Positions 1 through 12,740 of a stretch of DNA of 64,000 nucleotides are shown in pieces. The stretch is from NCBI GenBank assembly GCA_018350325.1, contig JAEVLN010000033.1:248001-312000 (forward strand). Reading direction: 5' to 3'. The notes beneath the pieces are model-generated. The model made no database searches, was not told the origin of the DNA, and saw nothing but the letters and a program-made list of their open reading frames with translations. Every line of letters begins with the position of its first letter. The first letter of the stretch is position 1. This DNA comes from Globodera rostochiensis. Taxonomy: Eukaryota > Nematoda > Chromadorea > Rhabditida > Heteroderidae. Both the position numbers and the translations under genes were made by a program.

Positions 1-426
1 TATTAAACCTTTAATTAAATACAAATAAATAAATATTAATATAAATAAACAATGTTATTTTCCAAACTTTGAAAAACTAAAGACATGTTAATAATCTTTG
101 ATTAATTTTTATTTCGTTAAAATCAAATTTCAGGAAAATTAAAAATAAATAAAAATTTCAATGTATTATTCTAATATTAATAGAATCAAAAAAATCAATA
201 GGACAAATTTATCTTCAAATATGTCTTCTTTAATTAAAACCACTGAAAAATATTTTCAATAAATATATTTAAACAAATTAAATAATACAAGATTAATGCA
301 TTAGGTGTAAGAATATTACAATTAACATGACTTAAATTTAAATTACTCTACAGGAATGTTAATAAACTAACATTTAAAATTTAAAATAAATAGTATAGGT
401 TTAAAACGACAAAGAAACACAAACAA

Positions 427-471
427 TTGCAAGAAGGAAGAGATTATGAATTCGAACCGGGATTTGACGAG
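427..471 (+). other. Exon-like island ending QEGRDYEFEPGFDE
   Basis: The frame is open for 15 codons and ends at a GT (GACGAG|gtttaa). The peptide resembles the one encoded at 55152-55217 (IQEDIDAEYQPGFD), sharing Q-E and P-G-F-D with conservative changes between. The AT-rich flank downstream is also related. Conservation at protein level over 54 kb argues that both are coding remnants of one family. The family is not recognised. Confidence 0.4.
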
Positions 472-2168
472 GTTTAAAATTTTAGATAACAATTAATTTT
501 AATTCAATTGCCTACGTAGCTATGAACCTTAAAAAAATTGAATTTGGGCATTATCATAAATTTTTATTTTAAATATGAACACGAAATTGAAGGAACCATT
601 TTTAGTCATTCTTTATTTTTGGTTGAATGAATGAGCAAAATACAATGCAATTAAGAGCTACAAAGAAATTCATAAAATTCAAATATAACTAATATTAATA
701 AATAAAATATCAAAAACCAAGGAAACGGGACTTCGTCAGCCTTTATCGAACTCAAAACGCAGATTTTATTTAGAATTTTACACAAAACAAAGGAAATCAA
801 ATTGCATTTACCACCAACCAAAGCTCAAAATTTAATTTTAATTTTCTAAATTAAACTTTCTAATAAAATTCAAATAAATTAATAATAAATAAATACAAAA
901 ATGTATTAATATATTTCCTAAGGACAAACTCAGATTATATATTAAACCTTTTATGTTCAAAAATTCAATCTCTTCCACAAGAAAATTTTTTAAAATAATA
1001 GTTAAAAAATTATATTATAATGCAAATGCATCATCCAAATTCAGCAAAAGTTCAATTTTAATTATTGGTAAATTAAACTTTTTTCAAAATTCAAAGCTTT
1101 ATACTGTAAGTAAATAATATAAATTTTTAACAATTTTTTTATAAAAAATAATTGAAAAAAGTGATCTGAAACTTCCTAATCAGTAAAAATTAAAATAAAT
1201 GGTTATCTTTTTATACACAATAAATTAATTTTGAATCTTCACAAAATATTTTATGACTAATTAAAATTTATTTTAATTATAATACAAATGCATGACATGT
1301 GAATCAAATTTATAGATTTATGAATAATTCACTTTAAATTCCAAAAACTCTGAAAAAGACAACTAAAAATAATTAATTCTTGTCTTGAAAATTAAAATAA
1401 AGAATTAATGTGAGGCCTTGCCAACAATCACCTGATTAAGCACAATCAGCTGTTCTTCTTATATAAAGATTTGTTTTCCATTAAATGGACTTAATTAAAA
1501 GATTTTAAAAAAATATCTTAACTCATAATATTATTCCAAAAATGTGCAAACAAAATAATAATAAAAAAAAAAAATCCTTTAAACCAATTATTCTTGAGAA
1601 CTTATCAAATATTTATTACGGTAGTCAACGTTACGTCTATTATTGTTTAATGAAAAAGTCCAATAGTATCAAAGTTATCGACAACAGCAATAACGATGGG
1701 AGTGCAGACGGAGGCGGGAATGAAAACAACAAATTACATTTAAAAATAAAAAGCTTAAAAACTCCTCTCGGACTCAAATAATTATGTTAAAATAAATAAT
1801 TCGGATGATAAATAAAATCATTATTTACTGAATCTACTCGAACCTAGAAATTTGGACATGTATACTGCAATTAATAGATTAGGAAGAGAGCATATATAAA
1901 AAAAATTGTCTCAAAATAATATAATGCGCAATTAATTTACCTTGAATACAATATAATTTTAATTCATTTTAAATAAAAATATGAACCTGTTTATATCTTA
2001 AATTATACAATATATAAAAACTATAAACTATTACAATCTTGATTTTTATAGATTATATAATAAAAAAATAACTTAAGTCAACGTTTTGAAGAGATGTTTG
2101 TTTTAATGAAATTTGAATTATTATTAATAAAAATTTAAATAATGTGACCTTTCGTAATTTACAAACAG

Positions 2169-2260
2169 TTAATGGAAAAATTCATGTCATTGACGGCGAA
2201 AGACAATGGAGCCTCATTGCAATGCCCCAGCCATGGCCCACCAATGTCTCTATAATGTAT
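2169..2260 (+). other. Exon-like island, 30 codons
   Basis: An AG acceptor (tttacaaacag) precedes an open frame that ends at a GT donor (TAT|gttacc). It reads NGKIHVIDGERQ, then a W-rich, P-rich stretch (MPQPWPTNVSIMY). Base composition is far less AT-rich than the flanks. It looks like an internal exon. No family is recognised and no partner exon was found. Confidence 0.4.
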
Positions 2261-3607
2261 GTTACCTTAGTTGTCATTATGTAAAAATGTTAACTTAGGA
2301 CCGACACTTTTCAACAAAAACATTCAAAAATATTAAGTAATTCCAATGCATTACTTATAAACAAGTGTTATTGTTTTAATAAATTCTCTAGATTTACATA
2401 ATAATTTTAAAAAGTCAAAAAATTTTGCTTTTCGGCATTCGAAGAAAATTAATTTGATACATTTTCAATCATAAATTAATATACAAAGTGAAACGACATG
2501 AAGATTGGACAGAACCAGACCGATTTTTGCGTGGTAATTATTTTTTAATGTTTACTTTTTTTTAAAGAAATAATAATAGCTACCGTTATAAAAATTTTAA
2601 AATGACACTTGCTAAAACATGAACAAAGTGGCAGCAAATACAACACTTAATCACATATATTTTAGCACTTAATGAGCTATATATTAAAAGCCAAATGATT
2701 ATTTCATATAAATCGCTATATTTTCATTAAAAGCTTACGAACAATCTTTTTAAAATATTATTACTATTTGTAAAAATTGAATTTAAATATGTCGTAGACC
2801 CTAAAAAACATTAAAATAATTAAATTAAAAAATATAAGGTATGTAAATAAGCGGCTGCCAAAAAACATCATATCTTGATTAAATGAATAAAATTCGTTGT
2901 TACCCTAAAATTATTGTTTTGACCAAAATACATCCTAATATCGAAGTATTTAAACATTTGTGAAAAAAACTCAAAACTTTAAATCTAAAAATTTTCTTAA
3001 AACACAATAATTTTAAGAATTTTTTAAAGAAATTTTTCTTTAATTTTCATATTTTTATTCTTTGACTTTTTTGAAATTTTTTGTTTCCTATCAAAAACTG
3101 ACACAACAAACTCTCTCACCACATTTCAGAACTCTTTTTTGAAAGCAAAGAACGTTAGCATAATTATGCCCCGAACTACATGCACCTGGACCGTTAAATG
3201 CATACTTGCTTTTGAAAATATTGACTCTTTTTTTTAATGAATTAGAAAAATTTTGATTATTATTTAATTAGTCAGATTTCGACAAAAAAGACCTAACCGA
3301 ATTCTCTTTTAATCAATGTCCATATTTAACTGATTATTTGATTTACATATTTATATCACATAAGTATTTATTATACACTGAGTTTTAAACATTAATTGTG
3401 TAATAGAAAATATTTTTCAAAATGATTCCAAACAATATGGTATAAATTACAAATTATTTTGTTAATAAATTGATTTTACTCTATTTTTGCGCTAAAAGTT
3501 GAAGGCACCGCATTAAACAATTACATTATTAAACGATCGCATATGATTAATAATAAAATTTTTAAAACTCCGTAAAAAATTTAATTTAAATTAAATAAAT
3601 TAGAAGC

Positions 3608-3724
3608 ACCGTATTTTCCAACATACCCGCACAACAATTCGTTAACCGAGATTTGGTTGCGAGAGAAGCCGCTAAAAAAGTGATAAAAAATAAAGCAAAA
3701 TTATTCAAGGCCAATATTAAATAA
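3608..3724 (+). other. Exon-like terminal island with NRDLVARE
   Basis: The frame is open for 38 codons to a TAA and contains IPAQQFVNRDLVAREAAKK followed by a lysine-rich end. The segment superficially recalls the tyrosine-kinase catalytic loop (FVHRDLAARN), but the catalytic His and the Asn are replaced, so I do not call a kinase. Diverged copies lie at 18180-18340 and 22510-22590. Confidence 0.35.
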
Positions 3725-3767
3725 ATTAAATAAACAGAAGAAAATAAGTGCAAATTCATTTATTAAA

Positions 3768-3836
3768 ATGCTTTTAATAACAAATATTAGTGCGGCGCTT
3801 AACATGGAATCCCGGCTGGAACATAATCAATTGCTA
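3768..3836 (+). other. Possible first exon with perfect donor
   Basis: An ATG opens 23 codons (MLLITNISAALNMESRLEHN, then QLL) that end exactly at a consensus donor, CTA|gtaagt, in phase 0. The start is mildly hydrophobic but too short to call a signal peptide. No downstream exon could be joined with confidence. The coding call rests on the ATG, the donor and the GC rise. Confidence 0.4.
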
Positions 3837-4155
3837 GTAAGTAATTTTTACAAATCAAAGATTTTAAAGCCGTCATATCCAAGTAAAATACAATTACATG
3901 AATGAATTCTTTACTTTTAAAAAAACAATTAAACAATAATCATTCATTTTTTATTTGAATATCCAATTAAATTGCATTTTTCCCAGCAGAAATCGTTTAT
4001 TGAACTTTTATTTTCTCAACTAAATTAGAAATTTATAATAATAATATCAAAATATGAACAAAATCAATTTAAGCTGCGTAAAATTGGTTAAATAAATCAG
4101 TTTAAAGATCAAATGGAATAAATGAACTATAATCAAAAAATTGTTATTTTATTAT

Positions 4156-4290
4156 TTAATATACCAATCGGCTTTTCCGAATGCTTAAGCTGATCGTGCG
4201 GATCCAGAACATCTGCAGAATAGAAAAAGTTTTACTCCGAGGTCGTTGTAATTCTTGTTGAACTCCTTCCCTAACTGCATCGATTCGAAA
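4156..4290 (-). other. Exon-like open stretch, 44 codons
   Basis: The minus-strand frame is open for 44 codons to a TAA, in a GC-rich island, with an internal AG (gatgcag) that could be an acceptor. It contains VREGVQQELQRPRSKTF followed by an aromatic stretch (SILQMFW). The plus strand is also partly open here, so strand choice is uncertain. Confidence 0.3.
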
Positions 4291-5164
4291 TTAAAAGACA
4301 ACATTTAAATTATTTGCTGAAATCACTTTGCCCCAATTATAAAATACATTATATCAAATAGAAAAAAATATTGGTTAAGTATCTAAAAGATTTTATTGAG
4401 GATGAGCACGACAATTGTTTAATATTTGATCGCTATTTAATTTATTGTACTATTCTAATACCAAGAGGTTAGAAAGTGTTTAAGCATTCATAATTGTCGA
4501 CCAAAAGGTGGGCATAGAAATAAAATGTTTTACTTAAAATTTTTAATACATTAAAAATTAAAATTTTGAATTTATTTTCTAGAATATTTTTTAAGTCTTT
4601 TCAAGCATCTGCATTATAATTATAATATTTAATGTTTATTTTTTATATATGTAAATACCTTGATGTTTTAAGCGTGGGCTCGCTAGCTCTAAGCAAATCT
4701 ATAGAATAATTTTGTTAGCTTTTAATTTAATGTGTTATTATTTACGATTTTTAATAAAATAATTTTCTAATTTGTTCGTTTCACTATTTTGATTTGGCTT
4801 TAATTTCGCTGAAGAATCATAATTAATGTTAAATTATATTTTTATTAAAATAATATATCTATTAAGTTATTATTGCATATTAATTTATGGAATCAAATAT
4901 TGGTTAATGGTTTGGCTATTTAGGGAATGCGTGTGCTTAAAAATAAAAAATTCTCGACCACAAACTTGAGTAATGGCATAAAAATACACAAATAATCAAA
5001 ATCTTAAATTTTTTAAAATATAGATTATAATATTTTAATATTTTGCATATAAGAGGTCTATTAACCAATAAGTAATTGAAATTCAAAACGATGAAATCAA
5101 ATAATTCTATTTTACATTAATATTTTCTACGCGTCAACTTAGCTTAATAATATAATAAAATATC

Positions 5165-5257
5165 CTAAAGTAAAAAAAAGCGAGTCAAAAAAGTCTCGCC
5201 ATGGATCTTGAAGAGTAAGCCAAGTCTGTTGACTTCATCGAGTAAATATTCATAAAA
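5165..5257 (-). other. Exon-like island, minus strand
   Basis: The frame is open to a TAG and contains EYLLDEVNRLGLLFKIHGET. It lies just left of a plus-strand island at 5288, so if both are exons they belong to different genes or one is spurious. Family unknown. Confidence 0.3.
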
Positions 5258-5287
5258 AAAAGCTTTTTCGCTATTCAGACTAATTAG

Positions 5288-5392
5288 GAAGACGGATTGT
5301 GCGCAAGGACAGAACTACTATTTGATGATGCTATTAAATCATTCGTAATTTGCCTGAACGATGAACAAACTCTTAATTTAAAATATGCTTAA
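5288..5392 (+). other. Terminal exon-like island, 34 codons
   Basis: An AG (taattag) precedes an open frame of 34 codons ending in TAA. It includes EDGLCARTELLFDDAIKSF and then a polar stretch (CLNDEQTLNL). A GT occurs after KSF, so it could also be an internal exon of 19 codons. The amino-acid mix is protein-like. Family unknown. Confidence 0.4.
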
Positions 5393-5599
5393 GTAAACTA
5401 CTTATAAATTTTTACCATTTAAATGATTTTAAAATAATATTTAGAATTCAAAACTTTTGAACCATTTACATTTATTAAAACGTTTACTCAAATTAAATAA
5501 GGTTAAAGGGAAAATATAAAAATAAAAAGTAAATAGAAAATAGAAAATTAATTCGTGTTATTCAAGAATACAATACCTTAATTAAATAATAAATTATTT

Positions 5600-5752
5600 A
5601 TGATTCGAGTCCCATCCGGTGAAATCAATCAGATTTATGTTGGAATTCCAGGCAAAAGCTACAATTGCTTGTGGTGTAATCCTATCACACTTATATCACC
5701 GATATACTGTACCCTTACAAAAGTAACGCCCACTCAAGAATTCAAGAAATAG
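5600..5752 (+). CDS. Short uncharacterised ORF, 50 aa
   Basis: A complete ATG-to-TAG frame of 50 codons lies in sequence clearly richer in G and C than its surroundings. It begins MIRVPSGEINQIYVGIPGKS and then has three cysteines (YNCLWCNP ... IYCTLTK) before a lysine-rich end. The cysteine spacing could suit a small disulfide-bonded or metal-binding peptide, but there is no signal peptide at this start, so it may be a terminal exon of a longer gene. No family is recognised. Confidence 0.4.
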   Translation: MIRVPSGEINQIYVGIPGKSYNCLWCNPITLISPIYCTLTKVTPTQEFKK

Positions 5753-6944
5753 AATATTAATAAGATTTAAATATTTTATATCAATGCAATAATAAATTTC
5801 GAGGATTATTTACTAAAATAATATAACCTTTAAAAATATCAATTAAAACATTTTACTAAAGTTTATGAAATGAATTCTTATTAAAATATGTATTATACTC
5901 AAAATTGAATTATTAATGTAATATGGCATTTTATTTCAATGATATGAAAAATAAATGCTTTTAAGACAATGAATTAACACAAAATTTCATGTCTTATTTG
6001 TGTGCGTTAATAATCCGAAATTACCTCATTTAAAAATTTGCCGCAAACCGCAGCGATTTTTAGCAAAAAAAAACCCCCCAATCATCACTACACAAAAGGT
6101 AGCTGCTCTGCCGCAAATAAAATCAACGGGCTGCGAACTCACCCGATACAAGGGCATCCGATGAGAGCGGAAATAAAAAACACAAAATATAAAATAAAAA
6201 CATTTTCACTAAATTTCATGAAATCATTTTTATTATACTCTCTAAAAGTAATTAAATTATTAATAAGTAATATGAAACCGGGCTATACAAATAAATAAAA
6301 AATGGAATTTGGGATTATTTAGCCTTGAGGCAAAGAATGCTTATAAATTTTCCAAAAATAAGTAATCAGCATAAGAATGTTATTAACAAAATAAGCAGAC
6401 ATACCATAACATAATAAGTATGAGAATCGAATCAAAGTTAATTAAACTTAAAGTTAATGAATCAAAATTTAAGAAGGTTTAGAAAAAGATATTTCGATTC
6501 ACTCTGCATAACAGCAAAAGATAATAAATAAAAATAAAAAATATTTTTGAGCTTGATATCTTATGAATATAATTAATTTAGCATTACTTATTTACTTTAA
6601 AACTTTTTTTTTTCAAATTAAACCAATTCAAATTGATATATTTTCAAGCAATTGTTCGATATTAATTTTATTTTCTTCTATATCTAAATCGTGCAAAAAT
6701 ATCTAATATTAAATTTCTATAAACAAAATAATAAAGCGTTTATTCACTAAACCAACTAATAAATGCTGATTTCATTATAAAGCGTGAATTTTTAGTAGTT
6801 TTAGATTTGTTTAATTCAATTTTATTGCTTGAAATCTCTGCTAATTCTTGAGAAATATAGTTTATAAGTTAAGCTGTTTTAAATGATCTATAATGCGTAA
6901 TTGTGACAAATAAAACAATTAATAATGTATCCATTCGATTACAG

Positions 6945-6981
6945 TCGTCCGGTCTAGCGAGATGTGTCGTCGACGTGCACA
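6945..6981 (+). other. 37-bp candidate micro-exon
   Basis: A good acceptor (ttcgattacag) and a good donor (gtaaag) enclose 37 bp of GC-rich sequence reading SSGLARCVVDVH. The combination of both splice signals and the abrupt composition change suggests a micro-exon. The parent gene is not identified. Confidence 0.35.
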
Positions 6982-8924
6982 GTAAAGCATTATAATATCT
7001 ATTAATACGAATTGTTTTGATTTAAACTAATATCGAATTACCTGAAAATGCAATGAAATTTTATCGCAAATTATTAAAACACGTATATGGTTTTATGTCA
7101 CAGCTCAACAATTGTCAAATAAGTTAAAAAATATATATTCAAAATAGATTAAGTGCCCATTTTTGGTTAAGAAAAGCTAATTCTTAGGGCTACTTTTTCG
7201 AATGGCAATTTTTTAGTTATTTTTGTTTTCTGTTACTTTGGTTTGGGGGTTTCATTTTTATTGTGAGGTATGATTTTTTTAATATTATTTATAGACTCAA
7301 GTTATTTTTACCATTTCAAAAAATTCCGGAACGAGGGGATTTTTTGCTAATTTAATTATATTACTTAACAATTAAAACAAAAATATAAACTTTTTTTACA
7401 CAGAAATTTTGAACAAATTTTATCGATGCCCTCAAAAATTGATTTAAAGTGTCGAATTGACGAATTTCGGCTGCTCGCAAAAACACGAACGAATAGGACA
7501 ATGGTTTTCTTATGCATAAATTAAAAGGGAACGCAAATGTTGGGGGGGGGGGGTTGGGAAGTGTTGGGAATTCATTCATTCATTCCTCTCAAAAATCGAC
7601 AAAAAAATGCTCCTAAATTTCCTCGAATCTTTTTCCAAACAGTTAAATTTGTTAATCTTTCTCAACATTATATAAATAATAAATTAAATAAATGTTATTC
7701 TAAAACTTCATACTTTTAAAAAAAAAAAGAAACAAAGCGGACCTTACAACAGTTGTTTATAATGTAATGAAAGAATAAAATAGCTAATCGGAACACCAAG
7801 AAACAATCCTCCAGCAGGTATAAATGAAACAGTTAACGTCAAAAGAAGCGATTATTAAAATACACTAACATAAATAAAAATTCTCTTTGTTAATTACAAA
7901 AATGAAAGAAAAAATATAATTACACCTCTAAATTCAAAACCATTTAAATAAATAAATTTTCAAAATGAGTTGGCAGAAAACATTGATTTCGTTAATCTTT
8001 TATCAGAAATTACATTATTTATTATAAAAAGCTGAAAGCAACAAAATTGAAATTGCAAAACAGAGGACTTAAAAAAATTTAATTATGATATCAGCCATGA
8101 ATGAATTCAACATGAACAATCGCAAAAAAATCGTAATAAATGTCTCGTTTCTATCAAAAGTATGGAAAACATTATTTTATATGATATTAATTTTTTTAAT
8201 AACTTAATATGCCCGTTTCTTTCCTATACCTGAAAAACCAAAGATCATAAATTTCTACCGTCGGCGCCGCAATTCTCATTTCCACGGGACGTAAACTTAA
8301 ATTACTGAAATTGATTCAAATCAAACCGTCGTACTTAAAAATAAGTATGTACATATTTTCAGAAATATATACATAATCAATTGTGCGACCCACATCAATT
8401 ATGATTAATGGTTAAATGAATTTATAATTTTTTACTTTATTATTCGTTTTTCAAAAAACTTTTGTATAAAAATAAATAACAAAAAGTGCCCAAACATTTT
8501 AATATTTTAAAATTAAATATATTTAATTAAAACGGAATAAAATACTTCTTTTGTTTTACACACTCAATAACGAGAAAGTTTTTAAGTGTAAATTACAACA
8601 TATATAAATAGAATAGAAAGAACTCTTTAATTGTAAATAAAACCCTTGCGAAAAAAGGCAATACAAAAATAAAACTATCATTTAAAACATCTAACAATAT
8701 AAATATAATATACGAAACATTATCAGAAAAAGTTAATTAGATATAAAAAGGTGTCATATTTATCATATTATTATACAAGTCTAAGCTAGTGAACATAAAA
8801 TCTGCGTACGAATCGACATTTAAAATTGGACAAAGCTATAAATCTGAAAATGTTAAAACGTTCAATTATTGTTTTTTTAAACTATCACGACACATCTTCA
8901 AAAAGCATAATATAATTTAAATAA

Positions 8925-9137
8925 ATGAGAATTCAATGGTCTTTACTATGTTGGGTTTTAGGCATTGTAAGTTACTGTTTAAAAATTATACTTATCGCAA
9001 AGAAACAAGAAAAACTTATTTTTGCTGAACTCTTGAGAAGAGAGTATTGGGATGATAGCTCCGCTCCGGGCATGATGTGGACGGCAAAAATTAAAGTAAT
9101 AAATTTTAAAGAATTAAACAAAAAAATTAAAGTTTAA
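8925..9137 (+). CDS. Start of a secreted or membrane protein gene (signal-like N terminus)
   Basis: The ATG begins MRIQWSLLCWVLGI, a short hydrophobic start. It can be read straight through as a 70-aa ORF, whose first ~26 residues are a longer hydrophobic anchor. Alternatively it can be spliced: ATT|gtaagt at 8966 to an AG at 9001-9002 would remove an in-frame 36-bp intron and join KQEKLIFAELLRREYWDDSS, with a further donor at 9096 (AAA|gtaata). Both keep the frame. The polar part ends SAPGMMWTAKIK. A signal peptide or signal anchor is likely, but the mature protein is unrecognised. Later exons of this gene, if any, may be among the plus-strand islands that follow. Confidence 0.45.
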   Translation: MRIQWSLLCWVLGIVSYCLKIILIAKKQEKLIFAELLRREYWDDSSAPGMMWTAKIKVINFKELNKKIKV

Positions 9138-9274
9138 GAAAAATTATGTTTAAATTGTTTTAAGAATAATTAAAAAGAGGATATTAAATAACACAAAAAT
9201 TATAAAAATAAATAAAAAGGATTCTTTACAAAAGAGAATAATAAATTAACAATAAACGTAAATATAGTCTAAAG

Positions 9275-9415
9275 ATGTCAAAGCACAAATCGCCAAAAAT
9301 TCCATATGAACTAAAAACACTTTTAAGATTCTGTCACTCATACTTATTCGACAGAGTTTGTGCTATTAAGTATTTGATTAAAAAGGATGATTTATTTAAA
9401 TTAATTGTTACATAA
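9275..9415 (+). CDS. Short uncharacterised ORF, 46 aa (copy A)
   Basis: A complete ATG-to-TAA frame of 46 codons begins MSKHKSPKIPYELKTLLRFC and continues HSYLFDRVCAIK into a lysine-rich end. A diverged copy at about 19110-19205 keeps the DNA resemblance (the ATTCGACAGAG core) but has a stop after about 11 codons and a shifted frame, so copy B is a pseudogene. It lies 180 bp after the signal-like ORF at 8925 on the same strand and might be a later exon of it. Function unknown. Confidence 0.4.
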   Translation: MSKHKSPKIPYELKTLLRFCHSYLFDRVCAIKYLIKKDDLFKLIVT

Positions 9416-10610
9416 CAAAAAAAAAACGTTGAGCTAATTAAATTTGGCTGTATAATGAATAAAGCTGATAATGTTAATGAAAATTACTAATATTTGAACA
9501 ATATATTATATCCTTGAAAAAGAATGGTTTACAAATGAAAAAGATAGTGAAAATAAAAATGGTGAACTACAGAGTTTAATTTAAAAAGATAAAACAACCC
9601 CATTGCCATACATTATACAAAAATTTATAACAATTATAGTAAATGTATAACAATAATTAAATATATAAATTATAAAGCATAAAAAATTTAAGTACTCAAT
9701 GATGCACATTAATAACAGCATAGATTATAAATAAAAGGAGTAATTTATGGCAAAATAAACAAATAAATATATCATTATGTATAAATTTTCGGACATTTCA
9801 CATAAAATTATTTGCATTTACCTCTCTAAATACGGTAAAACGCTTGCTAAGTTCTAAAAAACAACCATATTTTTAAAAATGCAATTTTAAAAAACCCAAA
9901 AAATTAGTTTTACGGGTTTTTTAAATTAAATTTATTTACTGGCTTGCTATTTAGATGGTCTTCACCGATTACGAAACAATAAGATTTTACAAACGACGAA
10001 TTGAAAACTAATGACAACAAAAGATTATATATTAAACATTTTTAAATTGGAAAATGCTAGTAAAACCCTCAAAAAATTTACCACAAAAAATATTTTGTTA
10101 AAAATAATTAAAACTAATTGTTACTTAAAATAAACTGCAATATTTAATAAGTTAAAAAACCATATGCTATATTTGAATATATTTATAAATTTATGAACAA
10201 AGTTTGGGCTTAGAAAATCAGTGCGATAAATTAACTATTTTGTTTATTTAAAGGTTTATTATAAAAATGGTGTTGTACGAGATTAAAAGCAAATTAATTA
10301 ATAAACATTTGGCCTGAATAATAAATATTATTAACAGATAAGAAAATACTCTTTGACCAAATTAATTAAAAAATCTTACAATTTATGATTATGTTTATTA
10401 CGAAAAACAACATCTTCAATTTAAAAAATCTTAATCTTTAAATAATGTTGCTAAATAAACTGCAATCATTTAATATTCCGCTTTTTCAGCAAGGAAGTTA
10501 ATCCACTGCCGAGAACATAAAAAATTACGCGGTGTTTGAGGTGACTAATATTTTTACTGATATCAAGAAATTAAATCATTAAAAAATAATTTTTTTAACT
10601 TAATCACTTT

Positions 10611-10697
10611 GTCCCTTATGCGCCGAAACACGATGCTAACAGCTGGTTTCAACCCATTGTAGCAAACTTCTTTAACTTCAAAATATTTAATAATTAA
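10611..10697 (+). other. Exon-like terminal island, 28 codons
   Basis: The frame is open to a TAA and contains VPYAPKHDANSWFQPIVANF followed by an AT-rich tail (NFKIFNN). GC content drops abruptly after the island, so the tail may be intron read-through. Family unknown. Confidence 0.3.
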
Positions 10698-10872
10698 ATA
10701 TTAAAGAATTACTAACAAAGAGCAAATACATTTTTTAATTATTTTCATAAAATCATTAAATAACTTGATTACAGCGAAGAGCCTGCTATTTGAAAAACCT
10801 ATAATTGAAAATTGTCGTAAATATTAATGTTTAAAAATTATATATTAATGAATTGACAAACACCAACTGCAG

Positions 10873-11014
10873 AAACACCCATTGTGATATTCCCAGACAA
10901 TTTAAAAAATTGGGTTGCTTGGCTCAATTTGAGCGCTGAATACATGCGCAGCGCGCAAATCAATCGCAAGGAAGCGGCAGAAAGAACGATGCCTGGACAG
11001 GGTTATATTGCAAC
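10873..11014 (+). other. Strong internal exon candidate, ~47 codons
   Basis: A consensus acceptor (caactgcag) and a donor (GCAAC|gtaatt) enclose 142 bp open in one frame. It reads TPIVIFPDNLKNWVAWLNLS, then AEYMRSAQINRKEAAERT and PGQGYIAT. The helical, charged pattern is convincingly coding. A second, clearly decayed copy lies at 11647-11785, keeping the GCTTGGCTCAATTTGA core with indels and stops. I considered neprilysin-type and AAA-protease families but no diagnostic motif is present. Confidence 0.5.
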
Positions 11015-11646
11015 GTAATTTTTTTATTATTATAAATTTAATAAAACTACAAAATTAAAAATGTAAATAAATATAAGTCGGTTCAAAATGTTTGTCAATC
11101 AAAATTTCATACTATTTCTTCACTTTTACCAATAATTGTTGCTAAATATTTGAAAATATAAATTTTATATAAATTACTACATTAATTAACTTATAAAATA
11201 AAATAGTATTTACAATTACGACTCAGTACTAAGATTATTAAGAAAATTTAATTAATAATAAAATAAAAATTTACAACTAAATTATCATTCACACCGTCAA
11301 CGTTTTAAAGAGATTTGAATAATTATTTACGGGATCAAAGAATCATACAATTAAGCAATGCATGAATTAAATCAATTTTGCTAATATAAAGAAATTTCTT
11401 GAAAACAGAACATAACAAAATATACAATGCATTTGAAAAACAACAAAATTATTTTTATTAGCTCTTTGACGATCGACTGAACATTCTAAATCATTACCGT
11501 AATGCATACTCTTATTAAGTAAAAATTATATTTAAATTTTTTTTTAAATATTTATTCAAGAAGATAAACAGTACAATAGAAAAATAATGAACTAAACAAA
11601 CTAATTTCACAGAAAAAAACAGCAACCCATACATATTATAGACACC

Positions 11647-11785
11647 TAACACACGAACTGCAGAAACGGATTGTGATTTTCACCAGGCAAACGCTCAATT
11701 GTCACAATATTATTTTAAAAATTCTGCTTGGCTCAATTTGAAGAGCTGAATACATGCGCATTTTGCCGCGCCATGACAAGAGGAC
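11647..11785 (+). pseudogene. Decayed copy of the 10.87-kb exon
   Basis: The sequence repeats the start (AACTGCAGAAAC), the middle (GCTTGGCTCAATTTGA) and the GAATACATGCGCA core of the exon at 10873-11014. It has insertions, deletions and broken frames. It is a local tandem duplicate that is no longer coding. Confidence 0.45.
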
Positions 11786-11964
11786 GTAAATTAAATACAA
11801 AAGATAAAAATTAAAAACAAAAAATATAATAATCACTCAAAAATATGTTTAAAAAATATTTTAAAATGAAACTAAAAGAAATATAATGTGCGTAAACTCA
11901 TAGTACCCATGTTCAGTTGCGGGCGGAAAATCCCCAGCACAATCGTTTTTGTAAAGAAATTCGG

Positions 11965-12390
11965 ACCGGATACAATTATTTAAAAAATATTATTAATACT
12001 TTTTAATCAAAAATTTAATCAAATGATTAAACAAAGGCTATTGTTGAAAATTTAACAGCCATATGCTGTATAAAGCCGTAAACAAAGGATTAGAAGTCAT
12101 AGGATGTTCGACGAGAGAAAACATAGCATCGACAACCCAAGAGGTATTCAAAAATTTGAGTTTATTAATTTATATTTATGTTAGTTTGGCAATGAAATAA
12201 AACAAATAAATTTCAAAAAACATTAAATTGATTACTTTTATAAAATGAAATCGTTTAAATTAACTAGTTTAAACATCTGAACAAGTCTAAATTATATATA
12301 ATACAATTATTTAAAAAATATTAATACTTTTTAATCAAAAATTTAATATGATTAAACAAAGGCTATTATTGAACATTTAACAGCCAGAGA
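11965..12390 (+). repeat. Tandem duplication of a ~100-bp AT-rich segment
   Basis: About 100 bp at 11965-12065 recur at 12290-12390 in the same orientation. Both contain ATACAATTATTTAAAAAATA and later the AAACAAAGGCTATT and ATTTAACAGCCA stretches. This is a local direct duplication with no gene inside. Confidence 0.6.
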
Positions 12391-12696
12391 AACAAAAAGA
12401 CGGTTTAATATACCGAGTAAAAATATTCTGAAATTTTCAAGAATACTATTTAAAAACATTATCAAGCGCGGACGTGTTTTCTATGTTTATTAAATAAAAA
12501 TTTATGAAAAAAATGATAAGTAAGTTTAAAATTTTCAATCATATCTAATTGGTTTTTATAAGATAACTATGCAATTAATACAGGACAACATCAGGGAGAA
12601 ATATACATATTGGTATTCTTTAATTAATGAAAGTTCTAGTTTATTAAACCAAAAAGTTTAAACAATGATATACAATGAATATTTATTTATTAAACA

Positions 12697-12740
12697 ACCT
12701 TTCCTGAAGACATCAACTCTGGTACAGTCCGCGTCGCTGA
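12697..12740 (+). other. Small exon-like island FPEDINSGTVRVA
   Basis: The frame reads TTFPEDINSGTVRVA and ends at a donor (GCTGA|gtaaaa). It is short, but GC-rich against the background. Parent gene unknown. Confidence 0.3.

Larger units (their letters stand above)
1..8900. other. AT-rich block with scattered exon-like islands
   Basis: No assembled gene was found here. The background is monotonous A/T sequence full of stops, interrupted by short GC-richer stretches that stay open in one frame and often carry splice-like borders. The better ones are listed separately. Weaker open stretches lie near 715-760 (+), 1405-1455 (-), 4660-4705 (-), 7415-7579 (-) and 8240-8290 (+). The remainder, including about 900-1400 and 2550-3080, shows nothing I can name. 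Confidence 0.5.

Noticed and set aside
1542..1781. 79-aa Asn/Lys-rich open frame
   Set aside because: Its composition is what AT-rich DNA yields by chance. No splice support, no domain, and no duplicate elsewhere in the window keeps the frame.
3608..3724. Tyrosine-kinase catalytic loop (NRDLVARE)
   Set aside because: The catalytic His and downstream Asn are absent and no other kinase subdomain was found nearby on this strand. The likeness is probably chance.
7537..7719. Open frame starting in a G-run
   Set aside because: It depends on a poly-G tract of uncertain length and continues into A/T-rich sequence without coding character.
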